DNA of 64,000 nucleotides. Source: Caenibius tardaugens NBRC 16725. GTDB taxonomy: Bacteria > Pseudomonadota > Alphaproteobacteria > Sphingomonadales > Sphingomonadaceae. The position numbers and the translations under genes were made by a program. Positions 8,478-16,079 of the stretch are shown one piece after another; position 1 is the first letter of the stretch, and every line of letters begins with the position of its first letter. The notes beneath the pieces are model-generated. The model worked only from the letters and a program-made list of their open reading frames with translations. It was not told the origin of the DNA and ran no database searches. The stretch lies in assembly GCF_003860345.1 (NCBI RefSeq), contig NZ_CP034179.1, positions 1,488,001 through 1,552,000 of the forward strand. Reading direction: 5' to 3'.

Positions 8478-9656
8478 TTGAACCGCGTGCAGCAAATCGG
8501 CGACGTTGCCGAAATCATGCTCGACTATGTCGAGAACAAGAAAACCCATCAGACCGACAAGGTGCTGCGCGTGCCGACCGGCAGCTATACCGATCCCGAC
8601 CAATGGCGCGCGGAAATGGAACTGGTGTTCAAGCGCGCGCCGCTGATGCTGGCGTTCACGTCCGAACTGCCCAACCCCGGCGACTACAAGGCCATGGAAG
8701 CGGTCGGCGTTCCCGTGCTGATCAACCGGGCAAAAGACGGCACCGTGCGCGCATTCCTGAACGTCTGTTCGCATCGCGGCGCGCCCGTGGCCAATGACGG
8801 CCATGGCAATTGCCCGCGCTTCACCTGCAAGTATCATGGATGGACATTCGGCCAGGATGGCAAGCTGATCGGTATCTCCGAAGCCTCCACCTTCGGCGAA
8901 GTGAACAAGGCGGAACGGGGGCTGCGCGAATTGCCGTGCGAAGAACGCGCAGGCATGATTTTCGTTTGCCTCACTCCCAATGCCCCGCTCGATCTCGACC
9001 GCCATTTCCGCGGTTTTCTGGACGATTTCGAAGCGCTCGATTTCGCGAACTGGACCTACATGGGATCGCGGGTGATCGAAGGCGCGAACTGGAAGATCGC
9101 GTTTGACGGCTATCTTGAAGGCTATCACTTCGCATCGCTGCATCCCACGACGATTAACCCGCGCACGCCATCGAACTGCGCCCATTACGAAGGCTTCGGC
9201 CCGAATATCCGCATCGGCTTCCCCCAGCGCCGCATTGCCGACGTGCTGAAAGACATCCCGCGCGAGGAATGGGGCAATCAGGAAAACAACGGATACGATT
9301 TCGTGCGTATCTTCTTCCCCAACGTCTCGTGCTTCGTCGCGCCGGAAATCACGCAAGTTGCGCAGCTCTTCCCCGGGCCGACGCCGGACAAGAACCGCAC
9401 CGTGCTGAATTACCTGCGGCGCGAACCGATCCGCGACGAGGAAGATCGTGCCAATGTCGAAGCCGCGATGAACTTCTTCCGCGACGTGACCTATACCGAA
9501 GACTACGTCATCGGGCTGGAAATCCAGCGCGGCCTCGAATCCGGCGCACATGACGATCTGGTGTTCGGCAAGAACGAACGCGGTAACCAGTACTTCCACG
9601 AATGGCTGAACTGGTATCTGGAAGACGACATCTCCGCCCCTGAACCGGTGATGTAG
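8478..9656 (+). CDS. Rieske non-haem iron oxygenase, alpha subunit
   Basis: A 392-residue aromatic-ring-hydroxylating-type oxygenase. The Rieske ligands are C97/H99 (CSHRG) and C117/H120 (CKYHGW). The mononuclear iron site is H217 and H222 (EGYHFASLH) with D342 (EDYVIGLEIQRGL). These enzymes hydroxylate or demethylate aromatics and related substrates with electrons from a ferredoxin. The start is a TTG at 8478: GGAG ends 7 bases before it, and no in-frame ATG precedes the conserved region. A TIM-barrel gene follows after 22 bases. Substrate unknown. Confidence 0.92.
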   Translation: MNRVQQIGDVAEIMLDYVENKKTHQTDKVLRVPTGSYTDPDQWRAEMELVFKRAPLMLAFTSELPNPGDYKAMEAVGVPVLINRAKDGTVRAFLNVCSHRGAPVANDGHGNCPRFTCKYHGWTFGQDGKLIGISEASTFGEVNKAERGLRELPCEERAGMIFVCLTPNAPLDLDRHFRGFLDDFEALDFANWTYMGSRVIEGANWKIAFDGYLEGYHFASLHPTTINPRTPSNCAHYEGFGPNIRIGFPQRRIADVLKDIPREEWGNQENNGYDFVRIFFPNVSCFVAPEITQVAQLFPGPTPDKNRTVLNYLRREPIRDEEDRANVEAAMNFFRDVTYTEDYVIGLEIQRGLESGAHDDLVFGKNERGNQYFHEWLNWYLEDDISAPEPVM

Positions 9657-9678
9657 GATCGGAACCATAGGCCTGACC

Positions 9679-10476
9679 ATGAACCCGATTTCGCTCGCTT
9701 CGGGGGTACTCCCCGAATTCGGACCGGTCGAGACAGTCGAAGCCGCCCGCCACGGCGGCTTCGATGCGGTGGGTCTCTGGGTGGAACCGGAAAACTGGAC
9801 CGATGCGACCACGCGGGCCGTGCGCGATGCCCTGGCCGCCGGCGCCCTGCCCCTGCTCGATGTCGAAGTGATCTGGCTGAAACCCGGCAGCGCGATGGAC
9901 GATCATCGCAAAGTGATCGATATCGGTGCGGAACTGGGCGCGGCGAACGTGCTGTGCGTGTCATCCGATCCCGATCATGCCGCTACGGCCGCGCGCCTTG
10001 CCGATCTGTGCCGCCATGCGGAAGGCAGCGGCATGCGCGTTGCGCTGGAATTCGGGATTTTCACCGAAGTGAAGACATTGGCGCAGGCGCTGGCCATCCT
10101 TGACGATGTCGCCCATCCGCAACGGGCGCTGCTGATCGATCCGATCCATGTCGACCGATCGGGCGCCACCCCGGCGGATATCGCGCGGATCGATCCCGCG
10201 CTGCTGCCTTACGCGCAATTCTGCGATGCACGGGCGGAGCGGCCTGACCCGGCCGATTTCGACGCGATTATCACCGATGCGATCGATCTGCGTGAACAAT
10301 GCGGTGCCGGGGCGTTGCCCCTGTTCGCGCTCCACGCCGCCCTGCCGGCACATATCCCGCTCAGCATAGAATTGCGCTCGCGCGCCTTGCGCGAACGTTA
10401 CGACGATCCGGGGCAACGCGCGAAAGCGGTTGCCGATGCGACCCGCCGCTGGCTGGCACAGGAGACCCGTTCATGA
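9679..10476 (+). CDS. Sugar phosphate isomerase/epimerase-like TIM barrel
   Basis: A 265-residue protein of the xylose-isomerase-like TIM-barrel superfamily. Features include the early GGFDAVGLWVE strand, the ALEFGIFTEVKTLAQAL acid-bearing strand, LLIDPIHVDRSG (metal-ligand region), and a late IPLSIELRSR. Members isomerise sugars, but catabolic versions include ring-intermediate dehydratases and hydrolases, so the name describes the fold only. It sits directly behind a Rieske oxygenase; the same pairing recurs at 26060-28359. Its stop overlaps the start of the EthD gene by 4 bases. Confidence 0.8.
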   Translation: MNPISLASGVLPEFGPVETVEAARHGGFDAVGLWVEPENWTDATTRAVRDALAAGALPLLDVEVIWLKPGSAMDDHRKVIDIGAELGAANVLCVSSDPDHAATAARLADLCRHAEGSGMRVALEFGIFTEVKTLAQALAILDDVAHPQRALLIDPIHVDRSGATPADIARIDPALLPYAQFCDARAERPDPADFDAIITDAIDLREQCGAGALPLFALHAALPAHIPLSIELRSRALRERYDDPGQRAKAVADATRRWLAQETRS

Positions 10477-10835
10477 CCGTCACCCTGATTACCCTGCTCA
10501 AACGCCGCGAAGGCATGAGCAAAGCCGATTTCATCCGCTATTACGAAGAAACCCACCGGCTGATTGGTGAACAGGTTCTGGCTGGCCATGCCACCCGTTA
10601 TGTGCGCCGCTTCCTGCATCCCGCCGATGGGACAGAGCAGCACGAAGACGCCGATGTGGTAACCGAAATCGACTTTCCCGATCAGGCCGCCTGCGATGCC
10701 TGTCTGACCGCGCTGGCCGATCCGGCAACGGCGGCGATGATCGCCGCCGACGAAGAAAACCTGTTCGACCGCAACCGTATCCGGATGTTCACGGTGGAGG
10801 AGCACCAGTCGGCGCTGCCGCCCCTCCCCCGCTAA
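10473..10835 (+). CDS. EthD-domain protein
   Basis: A 120-residue protein of the EthD family (dimeric alpha-beta barrel). The opening MTVTLITLLKRREGMSKADF followed by YYEETHRLIGEQ is typical. EthD proteins accompany oxidative pathways for ethers and aromatics; several relatives are small-molecule cyclases or decarboxylases, but many have no known activity. The ATG overlaps the stop of the TIM-barrel gene (ATGA), pointing to translational coupling. It ends the plus-strand unit, 7 bases before the end of the opposing SnoaL-like gene. Confidence 0.82.
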   Translation: MTVTLITLLKRREGMSKADFIRYYEETHRLIGEQVLAGHATRYVRRFLHPADGTEQHEDADVVTEIDFPDQAACDACLTALADPATAAMIAADEENLFDRNRIRMFTVEEHQSALPPLPR

Positions 10836-10842
10836 ACCCGCA

Positions 10843-11277
10843 TCAATCGGCGAAAACAGTCCGGTATTCGCGGCGGGTGAACAGCCATCGCCCGTCGATC
10901 TTCTTCAGTTCATCGTCATAGCGCCCGGTCGCATGGACCCGCTTTCCGGTGAACGGATCGTCGTAGATTTCAATGGTGTAGGCGACCGCCGTGGCGGCAT
11001 TGCCATCGACCGCGATTTCGCCGGGCTGCATGAAATAGACCATCGGCCGCGTGCCGTTATCCAGGCCATAATGCTTGAGCGATTCAATCCATCCGGCAAG
11101 GATCGCCTCCTTGCCGGTATAGCCACCCAGATCGGGATATTCGGGCAGCGCCCAATAGGCATCCTCTGCCCAGATCGAACCCCAGATGGCTGGGTCTTTC
11201 GCCATGACGCCATGGGCATGGGTATCCATCAATTCGCGGATCGCCACACGATCCTCCAGCGGGCCGGTAAACGCCAT
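10843..11277 (-). CDS. SnoaL-like / NTF2-fold protein, partner of the split Rieske gene
   Basis: A 144-residue SnoaL-like protein, closely similar to the one at 324-752 (LEDRVAIRELMDTHAHGV, WAEDAYWALPEYPDLGGYTG). Its ATG shares one base with the stop of the Rieske gene upstream (TGATG), so it was translated with that oxygenase. It may act as a non-canonical beta-type partner or on the product; the sequence does not decide. The IS element upstream has probably reduced its transcription, since the shared promoter lies beyond the insertion. Confidence 0.8.
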   Translation of the reverse strand: MAFTGPLEDRVAIRELMDTHAHGVMAKDPAIWGSIWAEDAYWALPEYPDLGGYTGKEAILAGWIESLKHYGLDNGTRPMVYFMQPGEIAVDGNAATAVAYTIEIYDDPFTGKRVHATGRYDDELKKIDGRWLFTRREYRTVFAD

Positions 11278-12494
11278 CAGGGCTTCCTTCCTTCGAGCCA
11301 GTCGTTGAGCACTTCATGGAAGAACCGCACGCGCGTTTCCTGCCCGGTCAGATAGGCATCCTGATAGCCGCGCGAATGCATCCCGGCCTGCATGCCTTCT
11401 GCCAGTTCCATATCCTGATAGACGATCTGCCCGGCCAGTTCGGGGATGCCCCGCCCCGCATCGAAATCGCGCTGTTCGCAATAGTCCGCCTCGCGCAGTG
11501 GCCGGGGACCAGCCATCACCGATTCCACGACCTCCTGCCCTTCGACCGGGAACGCCATGCACCACAGGTCGAAATAGCATTTCTCCGGATCATCCGGATG
11601 CGGTTCGCTGCGGAAAAACACCAGGTTGTCGGGCAGGAAACTGATGGTGACATTCGGGAAGATCACCGTATGCGGGCTGTCGGTGATTTCCTCGTCATCC
11701 ATGTGTTCGTAATGGACATAGCCGCGCTCCTTCCACAGGCGGCGCTTGGCGGCCTTGAGATCGAGCCAGCCCTGCATCGCCAGATCTTCGTACGAAGCAT
11801 AGCTTTCGGGATCGATATCCCATTGCTGCAGGATCAGCTTGAAGGGATGGGGCATGGTCTCCGGTAGGCGATCGGACAGCGACGGGCGCATCGGCTGCAC
11901 AGTGCGACCATGGCCCTTCGGCCACATTTCGTGCCGGGCGGTATCCACATCCTGATCGATCCACGGCGGCACTTGCGGGTGTGCCGTCCGGGTGTGGTAG
12001 CTTTCCGAGAAATTGTCCGTCACGAACTTCCAGTTCGCGTTGAGCGCGATGCGGTACCATGCCACGCGCACGGCCGTATCCATCGGATAGTTCTTGTAGA
12101 GCTGGGGCATAGGATCGAGATATTCGGCCAGCGACGGGCCTTCCTCCGCCATCGTGTACCACACGAACCCGCCCCAGATGTCGCAGCGCAGTTCCTTCAG
12201 TTTCACTTTCCCGCAAGGATCGCCCTGCGGGAAATCATGGCCATCCTGTGCGAATTTCACGAACCCATCGAGGCCATAACGCCAGCCATGATACGGGCAG
12301 CTGATCCCGTCGGATGACGAGCTTTCCTGGACCATGCGCATCCCGCGATGCGCGCAGGAATTGTAAAAGGCCTTCACAGAACCATCTTCCTGCAGGATGC
12401 AGATCACCGATTCCTTCAGGAAATTGTGCACCAGATAATCGCCCGGATCGATCAGTTCGGCCGTTCGCCCGGCGATGTGCCAGATCTTCGTCCA
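11277..12494 (-). pseudogene. Rieske oxygenase alpha subunit, 3' part (interrupted by IS)
   Basis: Codons from W43 onward of a Rieske oxygenase whose first 42 to 44 codons lie beyond the IS at 13893-14024. Rieske ligands (CAHRG, CPYHGW), the iron site (SESYHTRTAH) and a late YQDMELAEGMQ are intact. Rejoined, the gene would code for about 447 residues, close to the 440-residue paralogue at 16080. The frame is open into the IS to a GTG at 12563, adding 23 residues from the element's end, so a chimeric protein with an intact Rieske domain is conceivable. No ribosome site is evident for that start. Confidence 0.88.
12489..12494. repeat. CGTCCA at left IS junction
   Basis: The hexamer CGTCCA is present at both junctions of the element (here and 13893-13898) and must be counted once to rebuild the Rieske reading frame (W43-T44). 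It may be a core shared between element and target rather than a target duplication, since IS110-family elements usually make none. Confidence 0.7.
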
Positions 12495-12506
12495 GAGGTG
12501 TTGGGT

Positions 12507-12518
12507 TGGACGGCTCCC
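12507..12518 (+). repeat. Left subterminal inverted repeat of the IS
   Basis: TGGACGGCTCCC, exact inverse of 13887-13898, lying 12 bp inside the left junction. Subterminal repeats mark the IS1111 subgroup. Confidence 0.85.
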
Positions 12519-12578
12519 AACGGCATCGCGATGTGCCAAAGGTGATGTCGTTGTAGGACTCACACGAGGGAGCCGCCC

Positions 12579-13619
12579 ATGGAACAGATTACGCGTATAG
12601 GTATGGACACGTCAAAGAACGTTTTTCAGCTGCATGGCGTCGATGCAGCTGAAAAACCGGTCCTGCGCAAGAAGCTGACACGCCGGGAAATGATCCGATT
12701 TTTCGAGAAGCTGCCGCCGACCGATGTCGCCATCGAGGCCTGCGGCAGCGCGCATCACTGGGCGCGTCTCCTCGGCTCGTTCGGCCATGAGGTAAAGTTG
12801 ATTGCCCCGCAGTTGGCGAAGCCATACGTCAAGCGCGGCAAGAACGATGCCGCAGATGCTGAAGCCCTATGCGAGGCGATGAGCCGCCCGACGATGCGGT
12901 TCGTGCCGGTGAAGAGCACTGACCAGCAGGCGGCGCTTATGCTGGTGGGCATGCGCACCAGGCTCATCAAGAAGCGCACCCAGCTTGCCAACGCGATCCG
13001 GGGCTTCGCTGCGGAATTCGGGATCGCCGCAGCGAGGGGCATGTGCCGGATCGAACCCCTGCTAGAGCGCATAGCGACAGATGAGACCATCCCCGAACTT
13101 GCGCGCGAACTGTTCGCATTTCACGGGCAGGAATATGCGCAACTTCTGCGCGAGATCAATCTGGTCGAGGCCAAAGTTATGGAATGGCATCGCGCTGACG
13201 AATGTAGCCAGCGGCTCGCGAAAATCCCAGGCATCGGTCCGATCGGCGCATCCCTGCTGATGATGAAGGCGCCAGACCCGCGCATGTTCAAGTCCGGGCG
13301 AGACTTTGCCGCCTGGATCGGTTTGACGCCCAGAGATCATTCAACAGCCGGGAAGGTCAGGCTCGGGGGCATCACGCGAGCTGGCGATGAACTCTTACGG
13401 AGCACGCTTGTGGTCGGAGCAACCGCCGTCGTTCAGCATGTCCGTCGTACCGGAGGCAGGAACGCCTCGACTTGGCTTCTGGGGTTGCTCGAACGCAAGA
13501 AGCCCAAGCTCGTTGCGGTTGCGTTAGCCAACAAGGTCGCGCGCATCGCCTGGAAGCTGATGGTGAGCGGCGAGCAATATCGAAGGGCCGACCTGCCAGC
13601 AGCGGCAGCCGTGGCGTAA
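12579..13619 (+). CDS. IS110-family transposase (DEDD recombinase)
   Basis: A 346-residue intact transposase. The N-terminal RuvC-like DEDD domain shows GMDTSKN (D), AIEACGSAHHWARLL (E) and KRGKNDAADAEAL (two D). The C-terminal Transposase_20 domain has IPGIGPIGASLL, the FAAWIGLTPRDHSTAGK stretch holding a conserved serine, and GGITRAGDELLRSTLV. This family excises a circular intermediate and is directed to target sites by an element-encoded RNA. The ATG at 12579 has GAGGGA ahead. No frameshift or stop is seen, so the element should be active. Confidence 0.95.
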   Translation: MEQITRIGMDTSKNVFQLHGVDAAEKPVLRKKLTRREMIRFFEKLPPTDVAIEACGSAHHWARLLGSFGHEVKLIAPQLAKPYVKRGKNDAADAEALCEAMSRPTMRFVPVKSTDQQAALMLVGMRTRLIKKRTQLANAIRGFAAEFGIAAARGMCRIEPLLERIATDETIPELARELFAFHGQEYAQLLREINLVEAKVMEWHRADECSQRLAKIPGIGPIGASLLMMKAPDPRMFKSGRDFAAWIGLTPRDHSTAGKVRLGGITRAGDELLRSTLVVGATAVVQHVRRTGGRNASTWLLGLLERKKPKLVAVALANKVARIAWKLMVSGEQYRRADLPAAAAVA

Positions 13620-13620
13620 A

Positions 13621-13892
13621 AGATTGGCCAGACACGATGAGCAACTACTCAACGCTATCGTGCTGAGCTGATGCCGGATCTTGCAAGAAAAGAGCAGATG
13701 GTGCGATCGATCGATCCAAGGCGTGTGGCACTCCATCGGGACCAATGGCCCTCCGAGGCCGCTGAGGTGTTAGGAACTCACGCTGCGGAAACCATCTTGG
13801 CCAGCGATCACATGCGGTCGCGCCCAAAGGCCGGACATATGGACGCAAGCGATACGATCAAATCTTTCCGCTCAGCCCTTGCAAGAGGGAGC
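13621..13892 (+). ncRNA. Candidate guide (seeker/bridge) RNA region of the IS
   Basis: This is the 3' non-coding tail of the element, where IS1111-type elements encode their guide RNA (established for the group). Two short matches support it. GAGGTGTT at 13764-13771 equals the first eight bases of the element's left end (12495-12502), and two further G's match after one mismatch. GGGACCA at 13738-13744 equals the minus strand of the target just right of the insertion (13903-13909). A GGCC-CTCCGA-GGCC hairpin (13747-13760) lies between them. Exact RNA ends were not determined. Confidence 0.5.
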
Positions 13893-13898
13893 CGTCCA
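13887..13898 (-). repeat. Right inverted repeat of the IS
   Basis: GGGAGCCGTCCA, exact inverse of 12507-12518. Its last six bases are the CGTCCA shared with the target. Confidence 0.85.
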
Positions 13899-14024
13899 CA
13901 TATGGTCCCATTCCTTCTGCGCGAAATCCTGCGAATAGTAGCGATCGCCGGTGATCGCATCGCCGCGAAGATTTGCCGAATCGCGGCCCGAAATCGCGGG
14001 CGGCACGGCGGCAAGCTCAGTCAT
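13893..14024 (-). pseudogene. Rieske oxygenase alpha subunit, 5' part (interrupted by IS)
   Basis: Codons 1-44 of the split Rieske gene. It starts at ATG 14024 with GGAGAGGA upstream. The peptide includes RGDAITGDRYYSQDFAQKEW followed by DHMWT. It aligns without gaps to RGDVITADRYISREWMEQET of the paralogue at 16080, and continues into TKIWHIAG on the other side of the element. The natural promoter must lie in the gap toward the P450 gene, so transcription of the remainder now has to cross the IS. Confidence 0.85.
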
Positions 14025-14198
14025 ATCAGTCCTCTCCGACTGCCAATTGGTAGCCATGCAGGCTGCCCCATCGCCCCGCATCGGCAAACTGGCACTTGTC
14101 CGAGAAATTGCCCGGACGTTCTGCACCTTGTGCCATTCCGTGCCCTGTCTCCGGCTGACCTTTAGGACAGGCTGACGGTTCCCACAGTCTTGGGCAGA

Positions 14199-14229
14199 TT
14201 GCCGCGCACACCCGGTTATCGCGCGGCAA
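14199..14229. promoter_or_regulatory. Inverted repeat upstream of the P450 gene
   Basis: TTGCCGCGC and GCGCGGCAA form a 9-bp perfect inverted repeat with a 13-bp spacer, ending 32 bp before the P450 start. It could be an operator or a leader hairpin. The 237-bp gap also holds the promoter of the divergent split Rieske gene. Confidence 0.4.
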
Positions 14230-14261
14230 GCGTCGAAACCGCGCTATACAACGGAGGGGTT

Positions 14262-15485
14262 ATGAGTAGCGCAGACCATGTGCCGCCGACGCATGTTCCG
14301 GCAGACAGGGTGGTGGATATCAATATCTACGCCCTGCCCGGGCAAACGGATGATTTCCACGCGGCGTGGAAATCGCTTCAAGACAGCAGCCCCGATATCG
14401 TCTGGACCCCGCACAACGAAGGCCACTGGATCGCCTTGCGCGGCGACATTCTGGCCGAAGTGCAATCGGACCATGAACGGTTCTCCAATCGCGTGATCGT
14501 CCTGCCCAAGTCTGTTGGCGAGAAGCATGGACTGATCCCCACCACGATCGATCCGCCGGAACACCGCCCCTATCGCAAGTTGCTGAACGACGGGATGGCT
14601 CTGGCCAAAGTACGTGGCATGCAGGGCGCAATCCGCGAAGCGGCAGCCAGCCTGATCGATGGCTTTGCCGCAGGCGGGCGCTGCGATTTCACCGGGGAAT
14701 TTGCCGAAGTTCTGCCGATCCGCATCTTTATGGCGCTGGTTGGGCTGCCCATGGAACATGCCGACCAGATACGCACTTGGGCCGAATGCCTGACACGGCC
14801 CAACCCGCCCATGCCCTTCGAGGAAGGCAAGCAGGCGTTTTTCGATTATCTCGCCCCTATTCTCGCAGAACGGCGGGCACATCCCGGAGAAGACCTGCTG
14901 AGCCAGGTGGTCACCGCCCCGATCGGTGATGCCAACGGCGCAACCCGCACGCTGGGGCAAGAGGAATCGCTGGCACTGGCCACGCAAATTCTGGTCGCCG
15001 GGGTGGACACAGTGGTCAACTTCCTCGGCTTCGCGATGTTGTATCTTGCGCAGAACCCGGCGGCACGCGCGGAACTGGCGGGCCGTTCCACCAACGAAGT
15101 GCTTGCCGCCACGCACGAACTGTTCCGGCGCTTCGGCCTCGTGACCATTGCCCGCACAGTGCGCAATGATATGGAATTTCACGGCGTGCAGTTGAAAGCG
15201 GGCGAACTGGTCTGCATCCCCACGCAGATTCACGGGCTTGACGACCGGATCAATGCCAATCCCATGACGGTGGATTTCTCGCGCAGAAACGCACGGCATT
15301 CCGCATTTGGCAGCGGCCCGCATATGTGCCCGGGGCAGGAACTCGCACGGGCGGAAGTCGCCATCACGATTGAGGAATGGCTCAAGCGTATCCCGGAATT
15401 TTCCGTGGCTGATGATGCCGATACCCATTGTTCGGGCGGCATTGTCGGGCAGGTCAACCGCCTGATACTGGAATGGCCGGTATGA
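14262..15485 (+). CDS. Cytochrome P450
   Basis: A 407-residue soluble bacterial P450. The I-helix oxygen-activation motif is AGVDT (246-250), ExxR is ELFR (286-289), and the haem loop is FGSGPHMCPG with the cysteine ligand at 356. P450s of this class hydroxylate or demethylate small hydrophobic substrates using ferredoxin electrons. The ATG at 14262 has an excellent site (GGAGGGG); the frame is open further upstream without support. Its stop overlaps the next gene by ATGA. It heads a plus-strand set running to 21459. Confidence 0.95.
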   Translation: MSSADHVPPTHVPADRVVDINIYALPGQTDDFHAAWKSLQDSSPDIVWTPHNEGHWIALRGDILAEVQSDHERFSNRVIVLPKSVGEKHGLIPTTIDPPEHRPYRKLLNDGMALAKVRGMQGAIREAAASLIDGFAAGGRCDFTGEFAEVLPIRIFMALVGLPMEHADQIRTWAECLTRPNPPMPFEEGKQAFFDYLAPILAERRAHPGEDLLSQVVTAPIGDANGATRTLGQEESLALATQILVAGVDTVVNFLGFAMLYLAQNPAARAELAGRSTNEVLAATHELFRRFGLVTIARTVRNDMEFHGVQLKAGELVCIPTQIHGLDDRINANPMTVDFSRRNARHSAFGSGPHMCPGQELARAEVAITIEEWLKRIPEFSVADDADTHCSGGIVGQVNRLILEWPV

Positions 15486-15901
15486 CCGATGCCCCGGCCA
15501 TCCGTCACGGCGGGTGTCTGTGCGGCGCCGTGCGTTACGAAGCGGACTGGCCGCCCGAAGCGCTGGTCCTGTGCCATTGCACGCATTGCCAGAAACAGGC
15601 CGGTTCGGCGCTGTCCGTGGTGGCGGCGCTGCGGCGCGATGCCCTGCGCATCCACGGCACACTCAAGACTTACGAGGATCGCGGCACCAGTGGCCAGCCG
15701 GTTTGGCGAAAGTTCTGCCCCGAATGCGGGTCACCGGTGGTGACGGATACCCCCGCAGTGGAGGCTCAGGGCATGATTTTTCTGAAAGCGGGCACGCTGG
15801 ATGAAACCGCCGATCTCGCGCCCACGCTGCATTACTGGACGCAGAGCGCACAGGGCTGGTTCCCGTTCGATGGCCAGATCGCCTGCCAAAAAACCCAATG
15901 A
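15482..15901 (+). CDS. GFA/CENP-V family zinc protein
   Basis: A 139-residue protein of the glutathione-dependent formaldehyde-activating (GFA) family. Its zinc cysteines are visible: CLC (12, 14), CHCTHC (31, 33, 36) and CPEC (79, 82). The founding member was linked to the glutathione-formaldehyde adduct, but most relatives lack a proven activity. It is translationally coupled to the P450 (4-base overlap). If the P450 performs a demethylation, handling of released formaldehyde would be a logical role; that is inference. Confidence 0.85.
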   Translation: MTDAPAIRHGGCLCGAVRYEADWPPEALVLCHCTHCQKQAGSALSVVAALRRDALRIHGTLKTYEDRGTSGQPVWRKFCPECGSPVVTDTPAVEAQGMIFLKAGTLDETADLAPTLHYWTQSAQGWFPFDGQIACQKTQ

Positions 15902-16044
15902 AAGCATAGCTCTTCATCATGCGAATCCGGGCCGCCTGTAACATTGGTGAGTGGAGCGCGATGTCCGGTGCGCGTATCATCGCGCGATGGAAAACGACCC
16001 GTCCGCTCCGGCAACGGCGCGCCAACACGATCGGGGTCGTCATT

Positions 16045-16060
16045 GACCGCACCTGCGGTC
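16045..16060. promoter_or_regulatory. Palindrome upstream of the second Rieske oxygenase
   Basis: GACCGCA-CC-TGCGGTC, a perfect 7-2-7 inverted repeat ending 19 bp before the GTG start at 16080. It is a candidate operator in a 178-bp gap that otherwise shows nothing I can identify. Confidence 0.4.
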
Positions 16061-16079
16061 TGCATGGGAGAATCCTGTC

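Larger units (their letters stand above)
12495..13898 (+). mobile_element. IS110-family (IS1111-like) insertion sequence
   Basis: About 1.4 kb with one transposase gene. It has a short left non-coding end (about 84 bp) and a longer right one (about 275 bp), the layout of the IS1111 subgroup. A 12-bp inverted repeat TGGACGGCTCCC is subterminal on the left (12507-12518) and abuts the right junction (13887-13898). The boundaries are fixed by rejoining the interrupted Rieske gene; the shared CGTCCA leaves up to 6 bases of ambiguity. The restored frame has no other lesion, which suggests a recent insertion. Confidence 0.9.

Noticed and set aside
8424-9812. A 462-codon open frame opposite the Rieske oxygenase at 8478
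   Set aside because: Antisense shadow; the plus strand carries complete Rieske and iron-site motifs.
12489-13898. CGTCCA at both IS junctions as a target-site duplication
   Set aside because: IS110-family elements usually do not duplicate the target, and the right copy is part of the element's own inverted repeat. A shared core sequence is the simpler reading.
13671-14165. A plus-strand open frame across the right IS end into the P450 promoter
   Set aside because: It crosses the element boundary and overlaps the Rieske 5' part antisense, with no ribosome site or motif.
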